Of a stretch of DNA of 64,000 bases, positions 52,451-61,325 are shown one piece after another. The translations under genes were made by a program, and so were the position numbers. The notes beneath the pieces were generated by a model that saw only the letters and a program-made list of their open reading frames with translations, was not told the origin of the DNA and made no database searches. The first letter of the stretch is position 1, and the number at the start of each line of letters is the position of its first letter. Source of the DNA: Vicinamibacterales bacterium (GTDB taxonomy: Bacteria > Acidobacteriota > Vicinamibacteria > Vicinamibacterales > Fen-181); NCBI GenBank assembly GCA_036504215.1, contig DASXVO010000002.1:62001-126000 (forward strand). Direction: 5' to 3'.

Positions 52451-52858
52451 GTGTCTAATAGATCCGTGATTGAACGACGTCGTTCGAAACTCCATGGGTG
52501 GGGCGTGTTCGCGAGCGAACGCATCCCGAAGAACAAACGCATTATCCACTACGCCGGCGAGAAGATCACGCATCGCGAGAGCGTCATCCGCGAGAAACGA
52601 TATCTCGAGCAGGGCCGGATCTGGTGCTTCAAGCTGAATAACCGCTGGGTGATCGACGGCGCGATCGGAGGCAACGTCGCGCGCTTCATCAACCACTCCT
52701 GCACGCCCAACTGCTACGCGCAGATCGTGGACGGCGTGATCTGGATCCGTGCGTCGAAGCCGATCGACGCCGGACAGGAGTTGACCTACAACTACCAGAC
52801 CGAAGGCGAGCAGTCGATTCAGTGCCGCTGTCGGCCGGGGTGTCGGACGAGGTTGTAG
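52451..52858 (+). CDS. SET-domain protein lysine methyltransferase
   Basis: A 135-residue stand-alone SET domain. SKLHGWGVFASERIPKN opens the fold, the SAM/knot motif is RFINHSCTPNC, and ELTYNYQ holds the catalytic Tyr. A post-SET-like CRCRPGC ends the protein. The start is assumed to be GTG at 52451, without a strong ribosome site; a GTG 15 bases later is possible. The gene abuts the esterase gene with no gap. A bacterial substrate is unknown. Confidence 0.9.
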   Translation: MSNRSVIERRRSKLHGWGVFASERIPKNKRIIHYAGEKITHRESVIREKRYLEQGRIWCFKLNNRWVIDGAIGGNVARFINHSCTPNCYAQIVDGVIWIRASKPIDAGQELTYNYQTEGEQSIQCRCRPGCRTRL

Positions 52859-53524
52859 GTGGAACTCCTCTACCTTCACGGCTTCGCATCCTCGCCGGAT
52901 TCCGGGAAGGCGCGTTACCTGGCCGATCGTCTGGGGCCCTTCGGGTGCCGGCTGCACGTGCCGGATCTGAACGAGCCGGACTTCTCGACGCTCACCGTCA
53001 CCCGCATGCTGGACGACGTGGATCGGACGATTGCCGCGATTCCAGCCGGCCCCGTGATGTTGATTGGGTCGAGCCTCGGCGGCTTCGTGGCGCTCCACGC
53101 CGCGGCCCGGCGTGCCGCCGTTACCGGCGCGCATCCAATTGCCGGTCTGATCCTGCTCGCACCGGCCGTCGACTTCGCATCCTCCCGGGAGTCGCACCTG
53201 ACGCCAGCCGACATCGACGACTGGCGACGGACGAATCGACGCGACGTGTTCCACCACGCGTACGGCAGGACCGTGCCCGTACGGTTCGCGCTCTACGCGG
53301 ACGGACACGGGTACGACGCGTTCGGCGTTCGAGTGGACGTGCCGATGCTCGTCTTCCAGGGGATCCGGGACACGATCGTCCGGCCCGAATCGGTCATCGA
53401 ATTCGCCGCTTCGCGCCCGAACGTCACGCTGCGCCTGCTCGACGATGATCACCAGTTGCAGAATCACCTCGACGAGGTCTGGCGGGAAAGCGCAGCCTTC
53501 CTTGGTCTCGACAGGACGCCATGA
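52859..53524 (+). CDS. YqiA-like alpha/beta-hydrolase (esterase)
   Basis: A 221-residue esterase. It begins with MELLYLHGFASSPDSGKA (GTG start directly after the SET stop), typical of YqiA/UPF0227-type proteins. The nucleophile elbow is GSSLGG (about 70-75), the acid is in IRDTIV, and the catalytic His is in DDDHQL. Its stop overlaps the start of the downstream fusion gene by 4 bases (ATGA). Its natural substrate is unknown. Confidence 0.9.
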   Translation: MELLYLHGFASSPDSGKARYLADRLGPFGCRLHVPDLNEPDFSTLTVTRMLDDVDRTIAAIPAGPVMLIGSSLGGFVALHAAARRAAVTGAHPIAGLILLAPAVDFASSRESHLTPADIDDWRRTNRRDVFHHAYGRTVPVRFALYADGHGYDAFGVRVDVPMLVFQGIRDTIVRPESVIEFAASRPNVTLRLLDDDHQLQNHLDEVWRESAAFLGLDRTP

Positions 53525-55716
53525 TCCGCGGCGTGTGCTGCCTGGCGATCGCCGCGGTGCTTCTGCCGCCCGGTGGGCCGGAGCCGCCGCTGCGGCCGTG
53601 CATCGAGACGACGCGCCAGTCAGCGACGCCCGACACCATCCCCTCGACAGCCGCCTACCTCGTCGTCGATATCGCGTCGGGCCGCCGGCTCCATGTGGCC
53701 CGTGAAGACAGACTGCGCGCGCCCGTGCTTCCCGGCTCGATTCTCAAGATCGCCACGCTGATTGCCGCGCTCGATTCCGGCGTCATCGAGGCCGGAACAC
53801 GGATCGCCTGCCAGCGCCGCCTCGACGTGGATGGCCGGCATTTCACGTGCTCCCACCCGGATGTCGGGCACCCGCTCGGACCGGCCGAGGCGCTCGCGCA
53901 CTCCTGCAACTACTTCTTCGCGTCCGTGGCTTCGCGGATTAGACGCGACGCGCTCGACCGGGCCATGGTCCTGCTCGGTCTCCCGCCGTCGACTTCGTCG
54001 TCGCGGCTGGTGTCGGCAGCGCTTGGCGTCGAAGGCGCACGCATCACGCCCGAAGACCTGCTGGCCGCGTTCGTGCGGTTGACGACGGGCTCGTCCCGTC
54101 TCGCGCCCGGGACACGCGACATCCTGCTCCAGGGGCTGCGCGGTGCGGCGGACTACGGAACGGCACACGCGTTTCACGAGCGTGGCGTGTCCGCGTTGGC
54201 GAAGACAGGTACGGCGCCGATGGATGGCGGTGGCTACCAGGGGCTCGTCGTGGCCGTGACCCCATCCGAACACCCTGCACAAGCAGTCGTCGTGATCGTT
54301 CCTGGCGCGGCTGGCATGGATGCCGCGCTGATTGCCGCGAAGCTGGTGGCCGGGCGCACGGTGCGGGTCGGACACGCACGGCCGGACGGCGGATTCGATG
54401 TCGAGAGGATCCCGCTCGAAGAATATGTCGGCCGCGTCGTGAGCGGGGAGGTCGGTGGCCGTGCGGGGGACGAGGCCGAGAAGGCGGTGGCGATCGTGGC
54501 CCGGACCTTTGCGCTGGTGAATCAGGGCCGGCACGCCGCCGAGGGATTCGATCTCTGCGACCTGACGCACTGTCAGGTCATGGGACGTGCCTCTGTGCGC
54601 GGTGTGGCTGCGGCTCGAGCGACTGAGGGGCAGGTCGTGCTGTTCGGCGGGCAACCGGCGCCGGTGTTCTACACGGCCTCGTGCGGCGGCTATTCCGAGA
54701 AGCCGTCTCGCGTGTGGCCGAAGGCCGTCGACCAAGGGTATCTCGTGTCCCGACCTGAGCCCGGGTGCGCGCGGAGTTCGGCCTGGCAGAGTGACGTGTC
54801 GGCGCAAAGCCTCGAACGGGCGTTACGTGTGGCCGGGCTGCGCGGCGGCGCTCTGCGCGATCTGCGCGTGCTGGAGCGAAGTGAGTCCGGCCGCGTGATT
54901 CGCGTCCAGGTGGATGGCTTCTCACCGCCAGCACTTGGCGGTGAGGAGTTCCGCCTGGCTGTCGGCCGCTCGCTCGGGTGGCAGCACCTCAAGAGCACGC
55001 TCTTCGATGTGAGGCGCACCGCGGCCGGCTATCGATTCGACGGTCGAGGATCCGGGCACGGTGTCGGCCTGTGTGTCACGGGGGCGAGTCGGCGCGCGAG
55101 GGCTGGCCAGCGCGCCAGCGCAATCCTCCGCGCGTATCTTCCCGGCACGACCATTGGCACGATCGACCAGGTGCCGCCGGTCGGGTCTCGCCTTTCGGCG
55201 CGGCTCAAAGTCGCTCTGCCGGCTGGTGAAGAGGCAGAGCGGGCGCGGGTCGAAGATCTGTCGCGCGACGCTCTGCGTGAGATCGCGACGCGGTCTGGCC
55301 TGGCGCTGCCAGAGGCCGTCGAGATCGTGTATCACGCCACGGTCGATGCGTATCGGCGCGCAACTGGCCAACCATGGTGGACAGCGGCCGCAACCCGTGG
55401 CGCGCGCGTCGATCTGATCCCCCCGTCCGTGCTGCGCGAGCGCGGGCTCCTCGAATCGACGCTTCGTCACGAACTGGCGCACGTGGTGATCGCTGAACGG
55501 CTGGCGGGCCGTCCCCTGTGGGTGCGCGAAGGGGCTGCCATGTACCTGGCCGGAGGGTACCGCGGCGAGCCAGTACCAGGCAAAGCGGTGTGCCCGTCCG
55601 ACGTCGACTGGAAGGCGATCCGCACGCGCGATGGACTCGAACGCGCCTACGTGCAAGCAGCCGCCTGCTTCAATGCCGAGATCGCCGCCGGCCGTCGGTG
55701 GGACGAAGTCCGCTGA
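53521..55716 (+). CDS. Penicillin-binding transpeptidase - SpoIID - zincin peptidase fusion
   Basis: A 731-residue cell-wall protein in three parts. Residues about 40-280 are a serine transpeptidase/beta-lactamase-fold domain with all three catalytic motifs: GSILK (S73, K76), SCN (128-130) and KTG (228-230). Residues about 290-560 are a SpoIID domain: IPLEEYVGRVVSGE (E310, the likely catalytic acid), DLTHCQVMG, TASCGGYSE and GRGSGHGVGL. Residues about 575-731 are a gluzincin-like peptidase with HELAH (650-654) and WVREGAA for the third ligand. A short hydrophobic leader suggests export. SpoIID cleaves denuded glycans; nothing else in the window points to sporulation. Confidence 0.9.
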   Translation: MIRGVCCLAIAAVLLPPGGPEPPLRPCIETTRQSATPDTIPSTAAYLVVDIASGRRLHVAREDRLRAPVLPGSILKIATLIAALDSGVIEAGTRIACQRRLDVDGRHFTCSHPDVGHPLGPAEALAHSCNYFFASVASRIRRDALDRAMVLLGLPPSTSSSRLVSAALGVEGARITPEDLLAAFVRLTTGSSRLAPGTRDILLQGLRGAADYGTAHAFHERGVSALAKTGTAPMDGGGYQGLVVAVTPSEHPAQAVVVIVPGAAGMDAALIAAKLVAGRTVRVGHARPDGGFDVERIPLEEYVGRVVSGEVGGRAGDEAEKAVAIVARTFALVNQGRHAAEGFDLCDLTHCQVMGRASVRGVAAARATEGQVVLFGGQPAPVFYTASCGGYSEKPSRVWPKAVDQGYLVSRPEPGCARSSAWQSDVSAQSLERALRVAGLRGGALRDLRVLERSESGRVIRVQVDGFSPPALGGEEFRLAVGRSLGWQHLKSTLFDVRRTAAGYRFDGRGSGHGVGLCVTGASRRARAGQRASAILRAYLPGTTIGTIDQVPPVGSRLSARLKVALPAGEEAERARVEDLSRDALREIATRSGLALPEAVEIVYHATVDAYRRATGQPWWTAAATRGARVDLIPPSVLRERGLLESTLRHELAHVVIAERLAGRPLWVREGAAMYLAGGYRGEPVPGKAVCPSDVDWKAIRTRDGLERAYVQAAACFNAEIAAGRRWDEVR

Positions 55717-55887
55717 CCGGTCGTTCGTTCGCGCGGCTTTACTCGTCCGCAGCCAAGGGGTAGGATCCGCACCAATCTGGCTTCGTCCGGCGGCGGGCGG
55801 CGGCCGCGGCCTGCCCAATCCATCCTCCGGATCGCGGGCCGGCCCGGCCTTCGTGACGGCCCGGCCTCGAGACGCGAGAGGAGCGTA

Positions 55888-56757
55888 ATGCCCACGTTTC
55901 CACGTACGACTGTCGGGAGCGAGTCTGTCTCGCGCCTGGTGATCGGCACCAACTGGTTCCTCGGCTGGAGCCACGCAACCGACGCCAAGGACCAGCTGAT
56001 CAAGGACCTGGTGACGGAGCGCGCACGCATCGCCGAGATCCTGGCCGTGTTCTTCGCGGCAGGCGTGGACACGGTCATGGGACCGTTCCCATACCCGCCT
56101 CTGCTCGACGCGGTTCGCGATGCCGAGCAGCGATCCGGCGTGAAAGCTGTCATCGTCAGCACACCGAGCTTCGCGGTCGGTCCGCACGTCCCCGCGCGCG
56201 GGTTCGACCGCGGGGACGTGGAGCGCGTGCTCGATGAGCAGCAGGCAATCGGCGTTCGCATCTGCATGCCTCACCAGAGCACCACCGACGCGCTGATCGA
56301 CCGCTGTACGCGGACCATCCGCCACGCGGACCAGCTATGCGCCCGGATTCGAGAGCGCGGAATGGTCCCCGGCCTCGCGTCGCACATGCCCGAGGCGATC
56401 ATCTACGCGGACGACACCAGTCTCGACGTGGAGACGTACATCTCCATCTTCAACTGCGCCGGGTTCCTCATGCCGATCGAGGTGGACTGGACGGCCCAGA
56501 TCATCGCGCAGGCGCGCAGGCCCGTCATGGCAATCAAGCCGCTGGCGGCGGGCCAGGTCCGGCCGTTCCAGGGGCTCACCTTCGTCTGGAACGCCATCCG
56601 GGACGTCGACATGGTCACGGTGGGAACCATGTCGGCCCGCGAGGCGCAGGAGTGCATCGAGCTGTCGCTGGACATCCTCGAGCGCCGAGGATCTGGGACC
56701 GTCCGGCTCCAAGAGACGCGGTCCAAACAATCGGTGAAGCGCGTGCTCGTACGCTGA
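55888..56757 (+). CDS. TIM-barrel-like protein of unknown function (aldo/keto-reductase-like start)
   Basis: A 289-residue protein. The N-terminal phrase TVGSESVSRLVIGTNWF resembles the first strand of aldo/keto reductases, and the alternating strand-helix pattern fits a TIM barrel, but the DxxxxY catalytic pair and Lys/His are not recognisable. AGAGGAG precedes the ATG. It is soluble and reads alone, 105 bases before the large hydrolase gene. Sugar metabolism is suggested by neighbours only. The 171-bp gap before it holds no gene. Confidence 0.8.
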   Translation: MPTFPRTTVGSESVSRLVIGTNWFLGWSHATDAKDQLIKDLVTERARIAEILAVFFAAGVDTVMGPFPYPPLLDAVRDAEQRSGVKAVIVSTPSFAVGPHVPARGFDRGDVERVLDEQQAIGVRICMPHQSTTDALIDRCTRTIRHADQLCARIRERGMVPGLASHMPEAIIYADDTSLDVETYISIFNCAGFLMPIEVDWTAQIIAQARRPVMAIKPLAAGQVRPFQGLTFVWNAIRDVDMVTVGTMSAREAQECIELSLDILERRGSGTVRLQETRSKQSVKRVLVR

Positions 56758-56862
56758 GCGAACCGCCCATCTCCCGATGACCGAGATGGCCACGTCCGGT
56801 TCGATGGGCGGGGTGGAGCAGCGACGGTTCACTTCCATGGCCCCGACGGCCGGAGACGGTGT

Positions 56863-58887
56863 GTGAAGACGACGATCGCGCTCGCGTGTCTCGTGTTGGG
56901 CGTGGCGGCGTGGCAGGCAGCCGACGCGCCTGGCCCGGCGGCCTTTGCCGTGCTCGACCCCCAGCCGGCGCCAGGCCCGCGGGTCACCGCGTACCTCCAG
57001 TACCAGCTCGACCGGGCATGGCAGCAGGACGAGGCGCGCATCGCGGCCTGGGCGGCCGTCCGAACCGCCGGCGACCTTGCCAGCCTGAAACGCCAGACCC
57101 GTGAGCGCTTTCTCGCCGCCATCGGCGGGCTGCCCGAGACACGCACCCCCCTCAACGCCCGGGTCGTCGGCGTGGTCCCGGCGCAGGGCTACCGGATCGA
57201 GCGGGTGATCTTCGAGAGCATCCCCGGCCTCCACGTCACGGCTCTGGTGTACGTGCCCGACGGGCCACCCGGTCGCCGGCCCGCGATGCTCGTCGCGTGC
57301 GGGCACAGCGCCGAGGGAAAGGCCTACCGCAACTACCAGGAGATCTCGGCGCGCCTGGCCCGCCGCGGCTACGTGGTGTTGTGCTGGGACCCCGTCGGAC
57401 AGGGTGAACGAAGCCAGTTCTGGGACGCCGCGCGAGGCCGGAGCCGCTACAACCTCATCTGCGGCGAGCACGCAGTGCTCGGGAACCTCGCGTGCCTCAC
57501 CGGCGCCAATTTGTCGCGCTGGAGCATCTGGGACGGCATCCGCGCGGTGGACTACCTGGTGACGAGGCCCGATGTCGACCCCGGCCGGCTCGCGATCACC
57601 GGCACGAGCGGCGGCGGATTTCAGGCGGCCAGCATCGGGGCGCTCGACGACCGCCTTGGCGTCGTGGCGCCATCCTGCTTCATCACCTCGCTTCCCATGC
57701 GCATGGCCAACCGGATCTTCGAAGATCCGGACAGCGATCCCGAACAGGATCCGTTCGGCAGCGTGTCGGGCGGCGTCGACCATGCAGGACTCCTGCTGCT
57801 CGTCCACCCGAGGCCGCTGATTGTCGCGGCCGCGGTCAGAGATTTCGTCCCGATCGAGGGCACTCGCCGGACCTTGCGAGAGGTGTCCGGAATCTACCGC
57901 CGGTTCGGTGCCGCCGACCGCGTTGCGATGGTCGAGGGCTTCCACGAGCACAGGTTCTCGGACGAGAACCAGGACGCGGTATTCGCCTTCATGGATCGGT
58001 TCAACGGCCTGCCGCTGCGCCACGGGTTCGACCCCTTCACGCCGCTGTCGGCCGAGGTGCTGCGGTGCACGCCGTCCGGCCAGGTGCGTGCGGACATCGA
58101 TGGGCGATCGCTGATGGAGGTAATCCGCGAACACTACCGCGCCACTCGGGGGCGGGCGGCCGAGACGCTGACCGAGCGATACCACGCGAGTCCCTATCCG
58201 GGCATCGACCGCTGGCCGGTGGCCGCGTACACGGCAGGCTCGTCACCGGGCGCGATCGCGTGGGAGTCCGCCGGATCGACGAAGGCCGGTGACGTGGACA
58301 TCGACCGGTACCTGCTGCACCACAGCGGCCGGCTCATCATGCCGCTGCTGCACGTGCACCGCGGCCGGGCCTCGCACCGCCCGGTGCTCCTCGACATCGG
58401 CCTGAACGGGAAGGCGGGCGTCGGGGACTGGCCGCGCCTGCTCGCCCGTGTCGATGCCGGCTACGACGTCGTCTCGTTCGACTTGCGTGGCGTAGGTGAG
58501 ACGCGCATGCGATACCGGGCGGTCGGTGACGATCCCGCGCTGGCGCCTGCCGACGAGGCGCAGGCCTATACGAGCCCACTGTCCGGCGTGCTCGCCAACC
58601 ACGTCTACAACTCACTGCTCACGGGCCGGCCGTATTTCCTGGAGACGATCGAGGACGTCGAGATTGCGGCCCGGTTCTCGCGGGTGAAGCTCGGCGCCTC
58701 CAGGATCGTGGCAGCCGGAAGGGGAGAGGGTGCCTCCCTCGCGTCGGCCGCGAGCGAGGTGCTGGCCGGCATCGAGTGGCTGCCCGATCCAGGCGCGAAC
58801 CCGTTCAGTTGGTCGGCGGCGGTCGAGTCGCTCCAGGAAACCTGGCCGGTCCAATACCTGATGCCGGGTGGAGCCTACCTCCGGTAG
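56863..58887 (+). CDS. Large exported alpha/beta-hydrolase (acetyl xylan esterase-like, duplicated fold)
   Basis: A 674-residue protein with a signal peptide (1 to about 20) from a GTG start preceded by GGAG. The first hydrolase domain (about 85-370) has CGHSAEGKAYRNYQ, GQGERSQ, the nucleophile elbow GTSGGG, and a possible His in EGFHEHRFS. A second alpha/beta-hydrolase-like domain (about 440-674) has LLDIGLNGKAG and FDLRGVGETR but its nucleophile elbow (AGRGEG) lacks Ser, so it appears inactive. The first half resembles AXE1/DUF acetyl esterases acting on plant polysaccharides. It is convergent with the amidohydrolase operon. Confidence 0.85.
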   Translation: MKTTIALACLVLGVAAWQAADAPGPAAFAVLDPQPAPGPRVTAYLQYQLDRAWQQDEARIAAWAAVRTAGDLASLKRQTRERFLAAIGGLPETRTPLNARVVGVVPAQGYRIERVIFESIPGLHVTALVYVPDGPPGRRPAMLVACGHSAEGKAYRNYQEISARLARRGYVVLCWDPVGQGERSQFWDAARGRSRYNLICGEHAVLGNLACLTGANLSRWSIWDGIRAVDYLVTRPDVDPGRLAITGTSGGGFQAASIGALDDRLGVVAPSCFITSLPMRMANRIFEDPDSDPEQDPFGSVSGGVDHAGLLLLVHPRPLIVAAAVRDFVPIEGTRRTLREVSGIYRRFGAADRVAMVEGFHEHRFSDENQDAVFAFMDRFNGLPLRHGFDPFTPLSAEVLRCTPSGQVRADIDGRSLMEVIREHYRATRGRAAETLTERYHASPYPGIDRWPVAAYTAGSSPGAIAWESAGSTKAGDVDIDRYLLHHSGRLIMPLLHVHRGRASHRPVLLDIGLNGKAGVGDWPRLLARVDAGYDVVSFDLRGVGETRMRYRAVGDDPALAPADEAQAYTSPLSGVLANHVYNSLLTGRPYFLETIEDVEIAARFSRVKLGASRIVAAGRGEGASLASAASEVLAGIEWLPDPGANPFSWSAAVESLQETWPVQYLMPGGAYLR

Positions 58888-58908
58888 GGAGGAACGAGTG
58901 ACCCTACC
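58883..58908. terminator. Hairpin spanning the convergent gene ends
   Basis: GGTAGGG (58883-58889) pairs with CCCTACC (58902-58908) around a 12-base loop. It overlaps both stop codons of the two convergent genes and is a plausible shared terminator, though without a T-run. Confidence 0.5.
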
Positions 58909-59944
58909 TGTCGGGTATCAGGCGATCGGCATTCCGAAACAAGATCTTCTCCGCAACCGCGCGATCCAGCGCCAGACCACACATGTCGCAGGCTGACGTG
59001 CGCCGTTTGAACGGCGGCTCGTGCTGCACCGAGTCAGTCAGCAGGAAGTCGAAGTGCGACTCGAGGAACGCGGCGGTGGTCGCGACGTAGCGGTCCCGCG
59101 GATCGTCCGGGCCGAGCGGGACCTCACCCGGCTGGAAGAGGCACTGAGCCTGCATCCCCGTGGGCACGTTGGTGTCGTCGTAGATCGCGTCGGTCCCGAA
59201 CAGCACGCGGTCCTGGTAATCGGTGAGAAACGCCCGCGCACCCTTTCGACGCGCCGGGGTTCCAAGCTCGGGCAGGCGCGCGGACAGGTCGTAGTAGAGG
59301 TTTGGAAGGGCGTTGAGATCCTCGGCAGCGAGCGCGAGGCTCTCGGACCGGCTGCCGATGTGGGGGCAGATGAACACCGTGCCCGGGTGGCGGGCGATGA
59401 CCTCGTTGCGCTCGCCAATCAGTTCGTCGGGGCTCGGGTAGCCCTTCCGGTAGTAGCTCCACCATGCATACTCGCCGTAGATCACGCCGTTCCACGTGTT
59501 CCTCGCCGTGACCGGCTGCCAGAACGCGGGCGGATCGGCCGTATGCATCAGCACCGGGATACCGAGCGCCCCGGCCATCGCCCAGATCGCGTCGAGTCGG
59601 TCGTCGTCCACGCGCCAGAATGTCCCGTCCGGGTGCCGGTATCCGAGGCCGAGCGCCTTGTAGATCTTCAGGCCGCGCATGCCGGCGGCCGCGTCGCGCT
59701 CCATCTGTCGTGCGGCCTCGGGGCCGAAGCCTGGCTCGTTGATGCGGCGGGCGTCCACGTTGCCGAACACCGTGAAGCGGCCGGGGTAGCGCCGGAACAC
59801 CTTCAGGTGGTCCGCCAACGTCACGCCGAAACCGTCGTGCCATTCGAGCGTGACTGCGCGCTCGATGCCGCAGCGGTCCATCACACGGACCGCCAGATCG
59901 ACGTATTGGGGGAAGACGTGCGTGTGCGCGTCGATCACCCGCAT
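58904..59944 (-). CDS. Amidohydrolase-2-family TIM-barrel hydrolase
   Basis: A 346-residue metal-dependent hydrolase. The start is at MRVIDAHTHVFPQY, giving the HxH metal motif (residues 7-9) near the N-terminus as usual. VLMHTADP, ICPHIGSRSE and LFGTDAIYDD supply the later metal ligands and the catalytic Asp. Members act as decarboxylases, lactonases or amidases. The start overlaps the stop of the small upstream gene by one base. It is last in a five-gene catabolic operon; the compound degraded is unknown. Confidence 0.92.
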   Translation of the reverse strand: MRVIDAHTHVFPQYVDLAVRVMDRCGIERAVTLEWHDGFGVTLADHLKVFRRYPGRFTVFGNVDARRINEPGFGPEAARQMERDAAAGMRGLKIYKALGLGYRHPDGTFWRVDDDRLDAIWAMAGALGIPVLMHTADPPAFWQPVTARNTWNGVIYGEYAWWSYYRKGYPSPDELIGERNEVIARHPGTVFICPHIGSRSESLALAAEDLNALPNLYYDLSARLPELGTPARRKGARAFLTDYQDRVLFGTDAIYDDTNVPTGMQAQCLFQPGEVPLGPDDPRDRYVATTAAFLESHFDFLLTDSVQHEPPFKRRTSACDMCGLALDRAVAEKILFRNADRLIPDR

Positions 59945-60258
59945 CACGCGAACTCCAGGTTCTGGTAGAACTCGATCCTCACCTCCTCGAAGAACGGCCG
60001 TTGCCGTTCGAGGAGGCGCTCGTGCGCCTCGTCGCCCGCGAAGAGAGTGAGCGCCCGCTGCGCCGCCCCGAGGTCGTCGAACTCCGCCTCCCAGATCAGG
60101 CTGTTGCACGACGCTCCCGCAGCCAGCGGCTGGAGTCGCCGGCCCCTGGGGTAGTCCGGGCGCGACGCCTCGAGCGCGGCGAACTCGCGTTCGAGCGCCA
60201 GGAATTCGCGTTCGTGCGGAGCCTTGAAGCGCTGCGTGATTCGCATCGTGACGCTCAT
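59944..60258 (-). CDS. Small dabb/NIPSNAP-like alpha/beta-barrel protein
   Basis: A 104-residue protein. VTMRITQRFKAPHEREFLALEREFAALE followed by SLIWEAEFDDLGAAQRAL and RIEFYQNLEF resembles ferredoxin-like dimeric alpha/beta-barrel (NIPSNAP/dabb) proteins, without clear catalytic residues. It is fixed in position by a 4-base overlap with the PfkB gene upstream and a one-base overlap with the amidohydrolase gene downstream. A role as isomerase or accessory in the same pathway is inferred. Confidence 0.82.
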   Translation of the reverse strand: MSVTMRITQRFKAPHEREFLALEREFAALEASRPDYPRGRRLQPLAAGASCNSLIWEAEFDDLGAAQRALTLFAGDEAHERLLERQRPFFEEVRIEFYQNLEFA

Positions 60259-61325
60259 GACGGATCCTCCAGGAGCCGAACGACGCTGTCAGGAAGTGGA
60301 ACCGTCCGTTCACGGGCCAGCGCGCTCAGGGCGGCCCGGTCGAGGGCGGGGTGGATCGTGTGCGGTGAGGTGACCGAGAGTGCCGCCACGAGCGTCGCCA
60401 GGTGATGCGCTTCGGTCAGCGGCAGCCCCGCCGCCACGCCGGCGATGAGCCCCGCCAGGTGGGCATCGCCCGCGCCAGCGGTGCTCTCGACCGCTACCGT
60501 CAGCGCAGGAAGATGCTGGAGCGACGCGCCAACGCGGACCCAGCTTCCGTTGCGGCCGGCAGTCACCGAGAGCGCGAGACGTGGGTGCGCGGCGGCGATC
60601 CGCTCGATCGCCTGCCTGGCCTGCGCGCCAGGTGCTCCGTCGTTCGATCGCATGCCGGCCATCGCAGAGGCCTCTTCGAGGTTCATCGCCACCAGATCCG
60701 CGCTGGCCGGCATGCGGCGTGCTGAAGCGTCCGCCAGCTCCCCTGTCGTGAACGCGGCCACCCGGAAGAACCCGTGGCGGGTGCCGAGATCGAGCAGCGC
60801 CGCGCGGGGGGCGAGCGGAACCTCGGGCACGGCAAGTGCCACGCCGCGGCCGTGGTGGGCCGCGAACTCGGATTCCGCGGCGTTCACCAGAGCCGCATCG
60901 ACCCTGGACGAGGCGGAATCAGCCGTCGTCAAATTGCCGCCCGTCCGATCGGGGTACACCAGGCAGAACGAAGACAGGGTCGGCACGCCCGGGAGCAGGC
61001 TGACGTGCCGGGTATCCAGCGACGCGGCGGCCATCTCACCGAGCAGTGCCCTGCCGTCGCCGTCGTCGCCCACATGGCCGATCGGCAGCGTCGCGAAGGA
61101 CCGGCCGAGCAGTGTCTGGACATAGTGGCTGATGATGTGGAGCTTGCAGTAGTCGCGGCGGTCCAGCATGCACCCGGCGCGGCTCTCCTCGCGGCCGAGC
61201 GTCTGGTTGCCCTCGAGGGCGAAGAAGCGGCCGGTGCCGATGCCGCCGACGCCGATCATGGCGCGGTAGCGCCACTGGCGGGCCTCGATGTGCAACGCTG
61301 CGGCGTCCGTCTGCCGGCCCTCCAT
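60255..61325 (-). CDS. PfkB-family carbohydrate kinase
   Basis: A 356-residue ribokinase-like kinase. IGVGGIGTGRFFALEGN opens the fold, LPIGHVGDDGDGRALL and SFCLVYPDRTGGN follow, and the catalytic signature is ESTAGAGDAHLAG, with the Asp base in GAGD. It should phosphorylate a sugar or sugar-like molecule with ATP. The start follows the NagB-like stop with no gap and the end overlaps the small gene by 4 bases, so it acts in the same pathway. Confidence 0.92.
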   Translation of the reverse strand: MEGRQTDAAALHIEARQWRYRAMIGVGGIGTGRFFALEGNQTLGREESRAGCMLDRRDYCKLHIISHYVQTLLGRSFATLPIGHVGDDGDGRALLGEMAAASLDTRHVSLLPGVPTLSSFCLVYPDRTGGNLTTADSASSRVDAALVNAAESEFAAHHGRGVALAVPEVPLAPRAALLDLGTRHGFFRVAAFTTGELADASARRMPASADLVAMNLEEASAMAGMRSNDGAPGAQARQAIERIAAAHPRLALSVTAGRNGSWVRVGASLQHLPALTVAVESTAGAGDAHLAGLIAGVAAGLPLTEAHHLATLVAALSVTSPHTIHPALDRAALSALARERTVPLPDSVVRLLEDPS

